Source: Sediminibacterium sp.
GTDB lineage: Bacteria; Bacteroidota; Bacteroidia; Chitinophagales; Chitinophagaceae
Direction: 5' to 3'
NCBI GenBank assembly: GCA_028687975.1
Contig: JAQTZD010000020.1
Span: 1-35,955, forward strand
Length of the DNA: 35,955 bases
Positions 20,401-27,037 of this stretch are shown here, in pieces (within the stretch, counting starts at the first letter, position 1; every line of letters starts with the position of its first letter). The notes beneath the pieces are model-generated. The model was not told where the DNA came from. It searched no databases and saw only the letters and a list, made by a program, of their open reading frames with translations. The translations under genes and the position numbers were made by a program.

Positions 20401-21792
20401 CGGGTCAACAGCCTTCCTGCGGGAAATGGCCGTTCTGCAACTGCCAGTTTTAAAAGAAAAGGTGCACAACTTACCGAACTGACCATTGAAAGCAATTTTG
20501 GCTGTACAGACAATATCAGGGGTGCATACACTGTGGGAATCTACAATTTTCCCCAGGTTCATATCAATTCCATTAATGAAGCCTGCCTGAATAACCTGAT
20601 GGAACTAAAATCGAACATTCATTCTACAGACTCCGTGATATACCGGCTATGGAATTTGGGCAATGGACAAAGCGCAACAGACTCTGCCGTGAAAGTACTT
20701 TATTACGATGAAGGGGTATATACAGTAAAACTTACAGCCTCCACCGTTAATACCTGCTATGATTCAGCAATAAAACAAATTGCCATTCATGCGCTGCCCG
20801 CAATTAATATTGCGAAAGAAAAAAACATCTGTCCGGGAGACAGTATCGTTTTACGGGTTGATGGTACTGCCAATTATGTTTGGAAAGACCAGCAGAATAA
20901 TATGATTTGCAACAACTGTAACAGTATAACAGTTCGCCCGCAAGAATCCACACAATATCAGGTGATCGGCTACAATCAATATGGTTGCAGTAATGTTGCC
21001 TCCACCAGCGTAAAGGTAATAGCGCCTGCCAAAATACAGGTTTCTCCTGAATCGGTTCTTTGCGAAGGCTCCAGTGTCAGAATTTGGGCTTCGGGTGTTA
21101 GCAGCTATCAGTGGCTGCCTGCACCAGGCCTCACCAATCATAACGCTGCTGCACCTGTTGTTTCACCCAGGGTAACCACCACCTATAAAGTAATTGGAAA
21201 AGATCCATACAACTGCATTACAGACACTGCATATACAAGGGTGGTTGTGGGTAAACCCACCCCTGTTTCTGTTGGAAAAGACACCAGTTTTATTGCAGGC
21301 GCAAAAATCAGGCTTCGGGCGGAAGTTGCCACCAATAATATTGTTCAATGGAAATGGAGCGGGGGAGCAGATCTGTCTTGTGTATTCTGTCCCGAACCTG
21401 TTGCAAGAGTCGTCAACGACGAAAACATTGCCTGTACCGTAACCAACGAATTCGGGTGTATTACCAGCGACACTTTGAAGATCAGGACATTCTGTCCGGG
21501 TGCTGAGGTATTTATTCCCAATGCATTTTCACCGGATGGAGATGGCCGGAACGACTGGCTCTATGTTCAGGCCAAAGGAATTAAGTTGGTTAAAAACTTC
21601 CGGGTATACAGCCGGTGGGGCGAACTGGTTTTTGAGAAACTCAATTCCTTGCCCAACGATCCAACAGCAGGCTGGAACGGAAGAATCAGGGGCAACCTGG
21701 CCAATCCGGATATCTATGTTTATGTCTGTGAAGTGATTTGTGAAAAGGGTACTCCACAACTTTATAAAGGAAATGTAGCCATCATAAAATAA
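14437..21792 (+). CDS. Giant PKD/Ig-repeat surface protein with T9SS type B (gliding-motility-associated) C-terminal domain
   Basis: About 2,451 residues from the ATG at 14437, which opens a proper signal peptide (HILSWTAFMFLSVCGYTQ); an in-frame GTG at 14410 adds 9 residues without improving it. Order: N-terminal beta-sandwich, carbohydrate-binding-like (about 25-230); Ig-like domain with YQWQKSTDGSSW (about 235-335); many PKD-like domains marked by WNFGNG, IFGDGTDS, WTWGDGTPDY and WNFGDGT; three long near-identical modules (residues about 522-848, 1029-1355 and 1371-1614); further PKD and Cys-paired Ig-like units; and a C-terminal sorting domain (about 2357-2451) starting EVFIPNAFSPDGDGRNDW with FRVYSRWGELVFE and GNVAIIK. 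That domain is the type B CTD that sends proteins through the T9SS for surface attachment or release. The protein is likely an adhesin or matrix component. It overlaps the PorP/SprF gene by one base. Confidence 0.92.
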   Translation: MHKIPRHILSWTAFMFLSVCGYTQSSSYCSNTAMVPVFKQTFDTSPSSSTISLAPPGSTNYTPGNVGTDGRYIVTPRVENAGKGDWTIGGDHTGNINGNMFLVNAGSNKSILLQQTVNDLCSGSSYSFSAWAANVNTSKTSGICGSGLRYPKLTFNIKTLSNVLLATYTTGNLPLSPDNGPVNWQKYGFQFDLPANTSSLRIEIVDAWGGGDACGNDLALDDILFEACIPQITVSLNSSSSNICAGTSAAIQSNLTNSPYTSPAYQWQKSTDGSSWANLGIPVTGTGADQLNFPSTALTDGGLYRVTVAPTVSSLDIATCSAHSNELSFIVNPLPQVAPASNSPLCSGKDLSLKANTSGGSGSYPQYLWTGPASFQSVHADTILPAVQTAATGTYTVSVTDSKGCTASGNLSVQIDSTPVISVSSMTDSICSVAIGQINVSSSVPNSSFYWDANVVAGSVTGNTTTSSPDLSGIQQSTLYNNSTINGAIRYSVYALTTANCSSDTLQPSITVLPNPDTPDAGTDTTICNSAGFHLYGNTPAVGTGAWTQISGPITAVFADSTLAHSAVSNLVPGTYHFVWRISNSCASSADTMTLYYKAPPAPVFVLSDTSICGPASVSFTNNTSNKADYGFSWNFGNGTSSTLSDPAAVLFAPSVSGLDTTYTITLNAFTGCDTATITKTILVKQTPGAGLTVIPQNTCMPTTVQLINQSMGSNTTYRMIFGDGTDSIILATDTVLHVYNAASSTMFQPMIIATNSCGADTATAPFLATADLLNIQTNLSDTAVCGNPYTANFTNTTTGATQFTWTWGDGTPDYTSASAGSVQHVYQDSGTYQINLRILHACGDTTITKTIYVYPAVKSSFSITNSRICAGDSVQFLNQSDMSLQYFWKINNDTVHTFAPHYQFSLPGNYHPALFVSKTFPMLTCADSSQLNIIVDTVPVIQFNQVDDQICAGQVAKISINSALSSVSYFWNNNSSNTSSIQHTTSSAARTMIEIRDSVYAVSANGCISNKLDTVITVQPLPDTAVAGIDTTICTSAGFQLYGNTPLVGTGAWTQISGPNTAVFADSTLAHSAVSNLVPGTYHFVWRISNSCASYADTMILYYKAPPAPAFVLSDTAICGPASVSFTNNTPNKADYGFSWNFGNGNSSSLTDPAAVVFAPSISVLDTTYTITLNAFTGCDTATVTKILLVKQTPRVGLIVTPENTCMPTTVQLINRSMGSNSIYKLLFGDGSDTTVQENDTVLHIYNAASSTTFQPMIIATNSCGADTATASFLATADLLNIQTNLSDTAVCGNPYTANFTNTTTGATRFTWTWGDGTPDYTSASAGSVQHVYQDSGTYQINLHILHACGDTTISKSIRITAMPDNAYSGADTTICNSAGFHLYGNTPAVGTGAWTQISGPNTAVFADSTLAHSAISNLIPGTYHFVWRISNSCASSADTMMLYYKAPPAPAFVLSDTSICGPASVSFTNNTSNKADYGFSWNFGNGTSSTLADPAAVLFAPSVSGLDTTYPITLNAFTGCDTASITKTILVKQKPRAGLTVIPQNTCMPTTVQLINQSLGSNTTYRMVFGDGTDSVVLATDTVLHIYNAANSTTFQPMVIATNSCGADTATAVLQTIANPVNIRLNLQDTAVCGAPFELSFLNNSTGISQFNWNWGDGTTSTTTDTGIVRHKYLQPGVYKLSIAVSGVCGDTLITKNIHVYPAVKAAFDTISANNCIGDSIQFKSLSGNSLQLQWNINNAAVSNLQEFNFAFNQSGIFPVQLIASQVNPFKTCSDTSSRNIHIIAVQPGKGSITPLYGNCVPFVVQLTNQTNQPTSSVQWLVSNGETTSGNSASFTFNQSGTYKVIMQARNAGGCTFVDSATIQIKSPAGTIQYKGGPYCSPNSPISFTPEVSNTDSIEWNFGDGTILTTSVRTIKHQYKQQGIFRPVFTLISNTGCRIPVRNTDSIVVEVVKAGFSVNTVFECGTTTFHFKDSSTSLNGIRNHYWRVNSLPAGNGRSATASFKRKGAQLTELTIESNFGCTDNIRGAYTVGIYNFPQVHINSINEACLNNLMELKSNIHSTDSVIYRLWNLGNGQSATDSAVKVLYYDEGVYTVKLTASTVNTCYDSAIKQIAIHALPAINIAKEKNICPGDSIVLRVDGTANYVWKDQQNNMICNNCNSITVRPQESTQYQVIGYNQYGCSNVASTSVKVIAPAKIQVSPESVLCEGSSVRIWASGVSSYQWLPAPGLTNHNAAAPVVSPRVTTTYKVIGKDPYNCITDTAYTRVVVGKPTPVSVGKDTSFIAGAKIRLRAEVATNNIVQWKWSGGADLSCVFCPEPVARVVNDENIACTVTNEFGCITSDTLKIRTFCPGAEVFIPNAFSPDGDGRNDWLYVQAKGIKLVKNFRVYSRWGELVFEKLNSLPNDPTAGWNGRIRGNLANPDIYVYVCEVICEKGTPQLYKGNVAIIK
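16001..16981 (+). repeat. Internal long repeat, copy 1 (A-B-C-D module) of the giant T9SS gene
   Basis: About 981 bases encoding four successive domains: A (TDTTICNSAGFHLYGNTP...), B (ICGPASVSFTNNTSNKADYG...), C (NTCMPTTVQLINQSMG...) and D (TAVCGNPYTANFTNTTTG...). It aligns to 17522-18502 at a constant offset of 1,521 bases at every anchor I checked, with no indels seen, and to 18548-19279 at a constant offset of 2,547. Confidence 0.9.
17522..18502 (+). repeat. Internal long repeat, copy 2 (A-B-C-D module)
   Basis: Collinear with copy 1 over its full length. In the last 230 or so bases (domain D) I count about 11 base differences from copy 1, only two of which change the amino acid. A stretch of more than 70 bases in domain A (around 17620-17695) is identical to copy 1. 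It is followed almost directly by copy 3. Confidence 0.9.
18548..19279 (+). repeat. Internal long repeat, copy 3 (A-B-C part, diverged D follows)
   Basis: About 730 bases with high identity to copies 1 and 2 over domains A, B and C. The match ends sharply after the codons for NSCGADTATA; the following D-type PKD domain (about 19300-19530) and an E-type domain are recognisably related in protein but strongly diverged in DNA. In domain B this copy is closer to copy 1 than to copy 2. Confidence 0.88.
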
Positions 21793-22811
21793 TGCACAGG
21801 ATCATTACCATATTATTTCTTTTTACTGCCTTGCACGCGAGGGCACAGGACTTTACTTTCTCGCAGTTTTATGAGCAACCCTTACTGCGTAACCCTGCAC
21901 TGGCCGGCGTATTCAACGGAGATCTCCGGGTATCGATGAGTTACCGGGATCAGTGGGGCGCTGTTACGGTTCCGTTCAGAACGGCTTCTTTGAGTGTGGA
22001 ACACAAAACACCAGTAGGCAAAGGAGATGATTTTCTCACCATCGGCTCCCAGTTCAGTCTGGACGGGGCCGGTGATATTCGTTTAAAAAGAACCCAGCTG
22101 CTGCCCGCAGTGAATTTTCACAAATCACTGAGCGAAAACAAAGACAGTTACTTGTCGGTGGCCTTTATGGGAGGGCCGGTATTCAGTCAGTTCGATCCCA
22201 CACTGCTGAAATTTGGTGATCAGTATGGTTCGGGAGGTTTTGACAGAAACAATCCCACCGGAGAAACAATTAAAAATTCTGGGTATAATTATTGGGATGT
22301 TTCTGCAGGAATTTCTTATACAACAGTGTTCAACAATCGGCTGAATTTATATTTCGCAGGTGGCATTGCCCATGTGAACCGCCCCACCATACAATCCGTG
22401 CTTGGATCAGCAAAAGATGCCATCGCTCCCAGGTACAGCTTCAATGTGGGCTTGAACGGAAAAATCAACGATCGGGATTACATCACCGTTTTTGCAGATT
22501 ATTTTACCCAGAACGGAAATCGCCAGATCGTTGGAGGATGCTTATACGGATTTGCTTCTGAAACCGGCTATTACGGAGGTGACCCCAATATTTTTTACAT
22601 AGGAAGTTTTTTCAGGGCAGGTGATGCTGTGATACCGGTAGTAAAGCTCAGCTTCAACCATATGACTGTTGGAATCAGCTATGATGTGAATATTTCCAAA
22701 TTAAGAACAGTTTCCAACTGGAGGGGCGGACTGGAATTATCCGTTGCATATACCAATTTCCTTAAAATCAGGAACTCCACTTTAGACAAGGTAAGATGCA
22801 TCCGTTTTTAG
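21792..22811 (+). CDS. PorP/SprF-family type IX secretion outer-membrane protein
   Basis: A 339-residue beta-barrel-type protein. The signal peptide is about 1-18 (LFLFTALHARAQ). The mature N-terminus DFTFSQFYEQPLLRNPALAGVFNGDLRV is the hallmark PorP/SprF start (QFY..PL..NPA..G); note it spans more than one conserved block. The rest is amphipathic strands with the family's FADYFTQNGNRQIVGGCLYG region, and it ends CIRF, near the CPRF-like end common in the family. SprF-type proteins are encoded directly after type B CTD giants and assist their secretion or surface anchoring (family knowledge). The ATG overlaps the stop of the giant gene (TAATG), suggesting translational coupling and a dedicated partnership. 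Confidence 0.9.
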   Translation: MHRIITILFLFTALHARAQDFTFSQFYEQPLLRNPALAGVFNGDLRVSMSYRDQWGAVTVPFRTASLSVEHKTPVGKGDDFLTIGSQFSLDGAGDIRLKRTQLLPAVNFHKSLSENKDSYLSVAFMGGPVFSQFDPTLLKFGDQYGSGGFDRNNPTGETIKNSGYNYWDVSAGISYTTVFNNRLNLYFAGGIAHVNRPTIQSVLGSAKDAIAPRYSFNVGLNGKINDRDYITVFADYFTQNGNRQIVGGCLYGFASETGYYGGDPNIFYIGSFFRAGDAVIPVVKLSFNHMTVGISYDVNISKLRTVSNWRGGLELSVAYTNFLKIRNSTLDKVRCIRF

Positions 22812-22812
22812 C

Positions 22813-23487
22813 CTAGGCCATGGCAATATAAGCAATCACCTGTGCGAGCACGCCTGCAAAAAGTCCTGTATAGATTTCTTTTACCGTATGATCACTAACT
22901 ATGAGCCTGGCGGTACAAACCAAACCGGCAATCATCAGGGCAATGCTAACAGGTATTCCATTAGCCACTTCGTAATAAAAAGAAGTAAGCAGAATGGCCG
23001 CTGCAAAGCCACCTGCCCCCAGCGCATGCATACTGATTTTGAAAAAACTGTTGGAGATCAGCCCAATTACTGATGCGATGAAAACACCCATGAAGAAAAA
23101 CTTCAGCGCCTGTGGCTGATCGGTGAAATTCCTGCTGAGATAATACATCCACCAATAAAAAAACATGGTGATGATGTACGGTACAATTCTTTCTTTTTGC
23201 GTCCGGAGAAAAATACTGTTGCTGAACTTCAACCTCCACAATAAAAAAACCGCAAATGCAGGAAAGAAAGCCGTGAGCCAGAACACCCCAAAAAAACGCA
23301 TTTTTAACTGCCATTCCGTAATACCTGCAAATTCATAAGGAAAATGCAACATCAGGTAGATGAAAAAATAAGTAGGTATGAACAGGGGGTGAAAAATATA
23401 GGATATCAACTTCGAGAAAAACCGAAGCAAGATATTTTTAGGCTGTTCCGCCTGTTGATCACTTTTATAAACCGATTCCGGAGTCAT
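22813..23487 (-). CDS. Polytopic membrane protein with a degenerate PAP2 (type 2 phosphatidic acid phosphatase) fold
   Basis: 224 residues with about six hydrophobic segments (around 28-48, 64-84, 102-118, 130-147, 155-172 and 178-195/205-222). Three PAP2-like motifs can be placed but are eroded: QKERIVPY (97-104) for the KxxxxxxRP motif; ISMH (151-154) where PSGH is usual; and ARLIVSDHTVKE (193-204) for SRxxxxxHxxxD, keeping Arg194 and His200 but with Ala for Ser and Glu for Asp. It could be an active but divergent lipid phosphatase/phosphotransferase or a non-catalytic relative. It starts 21 bases after rpoN and is probably co-transcribed. Its stop lies 1 base from the convergent PorP/SprF stop, with no room for a terminator. 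Confidence 0.7.
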   Translation of the reverse strand: MTPESVYKSDQQAEQPKNILLRFFSKLISYIFHPLFIPTYFFIYLMLHFPYEFAGITEWQLKMRFFGVFWLTAFFPAFAVFLLWRLKFSNSIFLRTQKERIVPYIITMFFYWWMYYLSRNFTDQPQALKFFFMGVFIASVIGLISNSFFKISMHALGAGGFAAAILLTSFYYEVANGIPVSIALMIAGLVCTARLIVSDHTVKEIYTGLFAGVLAQVIAYIAMA

Positions 23488-23508
23488 TTTGTTTGTTTTA
23501 GCTTGAGA

Positions 23509-24996
23509 CTACAGTTCTTTCCGAAGTCTGGCCACTGGTACATTCAGCTGTTCCCTGTATTTGGCAACAGTTCTTCTGGCAATATTGTATCCTTTTTCCT
23601 GCAGCATCTCAGTAAGTACTTCATCACTCAATGGCTTGCGCTTGTCTTCTGCATCTATAATATTGCTGAGAATTTTCTTTACTTCCCTGGTGCTTACCTC
23701 TTCCCCACTGTCGGTGCTCAACGACTCACTGAAAAAGAATTTCAGCCGATAAGTACCAAACTCTGTCTGCACAAATTTACTGTTCGCTACACGACTTACT
23801 GTAGAAATATCCAGCCCCGTTAATTCAGCAATATCTTTCAGGATCATTGGGCGCATGGTGGTTTCATCTCCGGTAAGGAAAAACTCCTGCTGGTATTTCA
23901 TGATAGCGCTCATAGTGCCAATCAGGGTATCCTGGCGCTGCTTAATCATGTCTATGAACCACTTGGCAGAATCAATTTTCTGTTTAATAAACAAAACGGC
24001 TTCTTTTTGACGCTTGTCTTTCTTGCTGCCTTTTTCATAATCCTTCAGCATATCGCGGTATCCCTCACTGATGCGCAGATCAGGTGCATTCTTTGCATTC
24101 AGGGTTAGTTCCAGTATTCCGTTGTTATTGATAACAAAGAAGTCGGGCACAATATAACTTTCGGCTTTATTGATCTCCCCTACATTGCCGCCGGGTTTGG
24201 GATTCAGCTTTATAATCTGATTGATTACTTCCTTTAACTGGTCGTCTGTCAGGTTCAGGCTTCGCTGAATTTTTTCGTAGTGTTTTTTGGTAAACTCGTC
24301 AAAATACTTACTCAGGATCTGCATCGCCAGTTCAACAGACTTTCCTTCATCCGTTTTTCTTTTCAGTTGCAGCAACAGGCACTCCTTCAGATCACGTGCG
24401 GCTATGCCTGCCGGATCAAACTGCTGAATTTGCCGGATAATGTCTTCAATTTCTTTTTCTTCCACTACCAGGCTTTGCCGAAAGGCAAGGTCATCTGCAA
24501 TAGAGCTCAATTCCCTGCGCAGATAGCCGTCGTCGTCCAGGCTTCCGACTACCTGTTCGGCAATCTTATAGCTCCTTTCATCCAGCTCCAGCATACCCAA
24601 TTGGTTCAGCACCAGTTCATGAAAACTCACTTCAACCCGAATCGGAATCACTTTCTGATCATCCAGTTCCGGATAATTTTCATCTTTGGTGCGATAATCA
24701 GCAATTTCACCATCATCATCCGCAACATATTCACTGATGTCTACACTATCGTAGTCTTCTGTACTTCCATCCGGTTCCATTTCTTCGGAGGAGTTATCGA
24801 ATTCGTCTTTCAGCTCATCCGTATATTCATCTTCATGCCCTTCTTCAACCTGCTCCAAAGCGGGATTTTCTTCCAGCTCTTCTTTGATCCGCTCCTCGAG
24901 ATTGGCTGTAGGCACCTGCAATAGTTTCATTAGCTGAATCTGCTGGGGACTCAGTTTTTGAAGCAGTTTTTGTTGTAGTGATTGACTGAGAGACAT
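23509..24996 (-). CDS. rpoN: RNA polymerase sigma-54 factor
   Basis: 495 residues with full sigma-54 layout. Region I (1-50) is Gln/Leu-rich (SLQQKLLQKLSPQQIQLMKL) and is the part that contacts activator ATPases. Residues about 51-115 are a strongly acidic linker. The core-binding domain spans about 125-300 with FDPAGIAARDLKECLLLQL. The DNA-binding region follows, with RPMILKDIAELTGLDISTVSR as a helix-turn-helix, and the RpoN box ARRTVAKYREQLNVPVARLR lies at 473-492. Sigma-54 directs transcription from GG(-24)/GC(-12) promoters only with AAA+ activators, none of which lies in this window. It starts 32 bases after the upstream aminotransferase gene and runs into the PAP2-like gene, suggesting an operon. 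Confidence 0.97.
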   Translation of the reverse strand: MSLSQSLQQKLLQKLSPQQIQLMKLLQVPTANLEERIKEELEENPALEQVEEGHEDEYTDELKDEFDNSSEEMEPDGSTEDYDSVDISEYVADDDGEIADYRTKDENYPELDDQKVIPIRVEVSFHELVLNQLGMLELDERSYKIAEQVVGSLDDDGYLRRELSSIADDLAFRQSLVVEEKEIEDIIRQIQQFDPAGIAARDLKECLLLQLKRKTDEGKSVELAMQILSKYFDEFTKKHYEKIQRSLNLTDDQLKEVINQIIKLNPKPGGNVGEINKAESYIVPDFFVINNNGILELTLNAKNAPDLRISEGYRDMLKDYEKGSKKDKRQKEAVLFIKQKIDSAKWFIDMIKQRQDTLIGTMSAIMKYQQEFFLTGDETTMRPMILKDIAELTGLDISTVSRVANSKFVQTEFGTYRLKFFFSESLSTDSGEEVSTREVKKILSNIIDAEDKRKPLSDEVLTEMLQEKGYNIARRTVAKYREQLNVPVARLRKEL

Positions 24997-25028
24997 GCGG
25001 GTGGCTACTGTTTACTTTAAACGATCTG

Positions 25029-26228
25029 TTATCCTAATACCTTTCTGATACATGCTGCCATTTTCTCGCCTTTTTCTTTAATTTGATCTTCGGTCCAAAC
25101 CAAACTGATAGAGGTAGAAATACAACGACTCATAATAGCATCACTGGCGGAAAAAGAAGTGGTTTTTAACCGAAGTAAAGCCGCTTCCTGCTCCTGATTC
25201 AGGCGATTCAGGGAGCTTGCGTTCTTCAAGTGATCCCAATTGGTGATGTAATGCCAATTATTGGCAAACCAGTAAAAATTACCAGCCAATATACCCTGAG
25301 CCTTCATTTCGGCCACAACTGCCTGTGTTAATGCTGCAGAAGGAAGGAACCAGCTCAGAAAACTGCAACTGTCTTCTCCTCCTTCGGGTACTACACGAAA
25401 ACTGATTTCAGGAATCTGTTCCAGGTATGCGCGGAGCGCTTTATTGTTCTTTTTCTGTAATTCCAGGAATCGGTCCAGCTTTCTGATCTGTGCCAGGCCT
25501 ACAGCCGCATGCAATTCGCTGATACGGGAATTGTATCCGATAAAGGGATGAAGATCTGCCCCCCGGTCTGCTCCCAGGTGATCGTGTCCATGATCGGTAT
25601 AACCATCCGACTTGATGTATACATCCTTGTCGTTGGTCATTACCACACCACCTTCTGCACAGGTAATCATTTTTACAAAATCAAAAGAAAAAGTTCCGGC
25701 ATGACCAATGGTTCCCAGCGCTTTTCCTTTATAATTTGCTCCGATGCTCTGACAGGCATCTTCCAGTAAAAGCAAGTTGTGTTCTTTACAAATAGCCGCC
25801 AATGCATCCAGGTTGGCCATACTTCCGCACATATGCACCGGCATGATGCATTTTGTTTTTGGGGTAATGGCATTTCGGACAGCATCGGGATTCAGTGTGA
25901 GTGTTTCATCAATATCCACCAGTACCGGCACAGCACCTACACTCAGCACAGCTTCAAAACTGGCTACAAAAGTAAAAGCAGGCATGATCACCTCATCTCC
26001 AAAACCTATTCCCAAAGCCGCCATTGCAGTAGTTAATGCAGTGGTGCCACTGGAAGTGAGCTGCGCATACTTACATCCAAATGTTTCCGTGATCGCTTTT
26101 TCAAGCTCTTTTGCCTTCCAGATTCCCTTACGGGGACCATCAAACCCATAACGCATCAGGATGCCCGTTTCCAGCACCTCATTCACTTCTTTTCTTTCTT
26201 CATCTCCAAATAGTTCAAAACCAGGCAT
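25029..26228 (-). CDS. kdnA: PLP-dependent DegT/DnrJ/EryC1 sugar aminotransferase, KdnA-like
   Basis: 399 residues from the ATG at 26228 (MPGFELFG). The frame extends to a TTG at 26261, but that codon overlaps the predicted -7 promoter element, so the ATG is preferred. Family features are LTSSGTTALTTAMAALGIG (phosphate cup), EDACQSIG, and SFDFVKMITCAEGG with the PLP lysine at 186. The segments VHMCGSMANLDA, DHGHDHLGADRGAD, RISELHAAVGLAQIRKLD and NWHYITNWDHL match what I recall of KdnA, the transaminase that with KdnB turns Kdo into 8-amino-Kdo for lipopolysaccharide in Shewanella. Assignment to KdnA itself is by memory of motifs; another nucleotide-sugar or Kdo-type substrate remains possible, as no kdnB is present here. 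Confidence 0.82.
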   Translation of the reverse strand: MPGFELFGDEERKEVNEVLETGILMRYGFDGPRKGIWKAKELEKAITETFGCKYAQLTSSGTTALTTAMAALGIGFGDEVIMPAFTFVASFEAVLSVGAVPVLVDIDETLTLNPDAVRNAITPKTKCIMPVHMCGSMANLDALAAICKEHNLLLLEDACQSIGANYKGKALGTIGHAGTFSFDFVKMITCAEGGVVMTNDKDVYIKSDGYTDHGHDHLGADRGADLHPFIGYNSRISELHAAVGLAQIRKLDRFLELQKKNNKALRAYLEQIPEISFRVVPEGGEDSCSFLSWFLPSAALTQAVVAEMKAQGILAGNFYWFANNWHYITNWDHLKNASSLNRLNQEQEAALLRLKTTSFSASDAIMSRCISTSISLVWTEDQIKEKGEKMAACIRKVLG

Positions 26229-26258
26229 ATAATACGTTTTACAGGTTGATTTATACCG

Positions 26259-26291
26259 CAAAGCTAAATAAAGTTTGGATAATGGTTCAGA
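26259..26291 (-). promoter_or_regulatory. Promoter of the aminotransferase-rpoN-PAP2 unit
   Basis: On the minus strand tagctttg (26259-26266) is an exact match to the Bacteroidota -7 element TAnnTTTG, and tctg (26288-26291), 21 bases upstream, is one mismatch from the -33 TTTG. Transcription would start near 26253, about 25 bases before the ATG at 26228. Confidence 0.5.
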
Positions 26292-26327
26292 AGCGGGGAA
26301 ATTGATTTCCTGCGCAATAAATGAGGG

Positions 26328-26335
26328 TATCTTTG
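26328..26335 (+). promoter_or_regulatory. -7 promoter element of the DsbA-fold gene
   Basis: tatctttg matches TAnnTTTG exactly and ends 4 bases before the ATG at 26340. The -33 position holds only a weak match. If used, the transcript would start at or next to the start codon. Confidence 0.45.
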
Positions 26336-26339
26336 CCCC

Positions 26340-26984
26340 ATGAAACCGATACTTTTTTATTGTTATGATGCTTATTGCGGATGGTGCTACGGATTCAGCG
26401 ATGTGATGAAAAAAATTGCTGCAGAAAATTCCGGATTACAGATTGAAGTTTTATCCGGAGGCATGATTTTGCCCGAAACACCTGTTCACATCAGTGCAAC
26501 TGCAGGATACATCCAAAATGCCTATAAAACGGTTGAAGGCTATACAGGAGTAACTTTTGGTCCCGACTACCTCTGGCATATCAATCATCCGGATCTGAGC
26601 GACTGGTACCCGAATTCAGAAAAACCGGCCATTGCACTGTGCATTTTCAAGGAAATCTATCCTGACCGTCAGGTGGAATTTGCCGGAGACTTGCAATATG
26701 CCCTGCATTTTGAAGGAAGGGACCTTACAGATGATGAAGCATACAGACATTTGCTCGAAAAATATTCCATTCAACCGGAACTGTTTTATGAAAAATTGAA
26801 CAGCGAAACCTACAGAGACAAAGCCTATTATGAATTTTCCCTTGTAAAACAATTACAGGTAACCGGGTTTCCTGCAGTGCTGATGCAGGTAACGGAGTCT
26901 AAATTTCATCTGCTGGCCAGGGGTTATACCGCTTATGAAGACCTGAAGCAGCGATTGGCCGCTGTTCTGGCTACATTAACCTAA
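26340..26984 (+). CDS. DsbA-family thioredoxin-fold protein, cytoplasmic
   Basis: 214 residues with a thioredoxin/DsbA fold. The redox motif C13-G-W-C16 follows the first strand (PILFYCYDAYCGWC), a helical insertion spans about 45-145, and the cis-proline is P178 in TGFPAV. There is no signal peptide, so unlike classical DsbA it should act in the cytoplasm, as do 2-hydroxychromene isomerase/FrnE-type members; CGWC differs from the CPHC of oxidising DsbA. An extra Cys lies at residue 8. Its substrate is unknown. It is divergent from the aminotransferase gene and followed 53 bases later by the DUF5606 gene. Confidence 0.85.
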   Translation: MKPILFYCYDAYCGWCYGFSDVMKKIAAENSGLQIEVLSGGMILPETPVHISATAGYIQNAYKTVEGYTGVTFGPDYLWHINHPDLSDWYPNSEKPAIALCIFKEIYPDRQVEFAGDLQYALHFEGRDLTDDEAYRHLLEKYSIQPELFYEKLNSETYRDKAYYEFSLVKQLQVTGFPAVLMQVTESKFHLLARGYTAYEDLKQRLAAVLATLT

Positions 26985-27037
26985 TTCCGCATTACAAAGC
27001 ACAATTTCCTTTACTTTGCACCTCAATTAAAATAACT

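Noticed and set aside
24280-24924. 214-codon plus-strand frame opposite rpoN
   Set aside because: Phe/Ile-rich antisense reading of the acidic and core-binding regions of sigma-54; no independent signal.
26229-26261. TTG-initiated extension of the aminotransferase
   Set aside because: The family start MPGFELFG fits the ATG at 26228 and the TTG overlaps a likely -7 promoter element.
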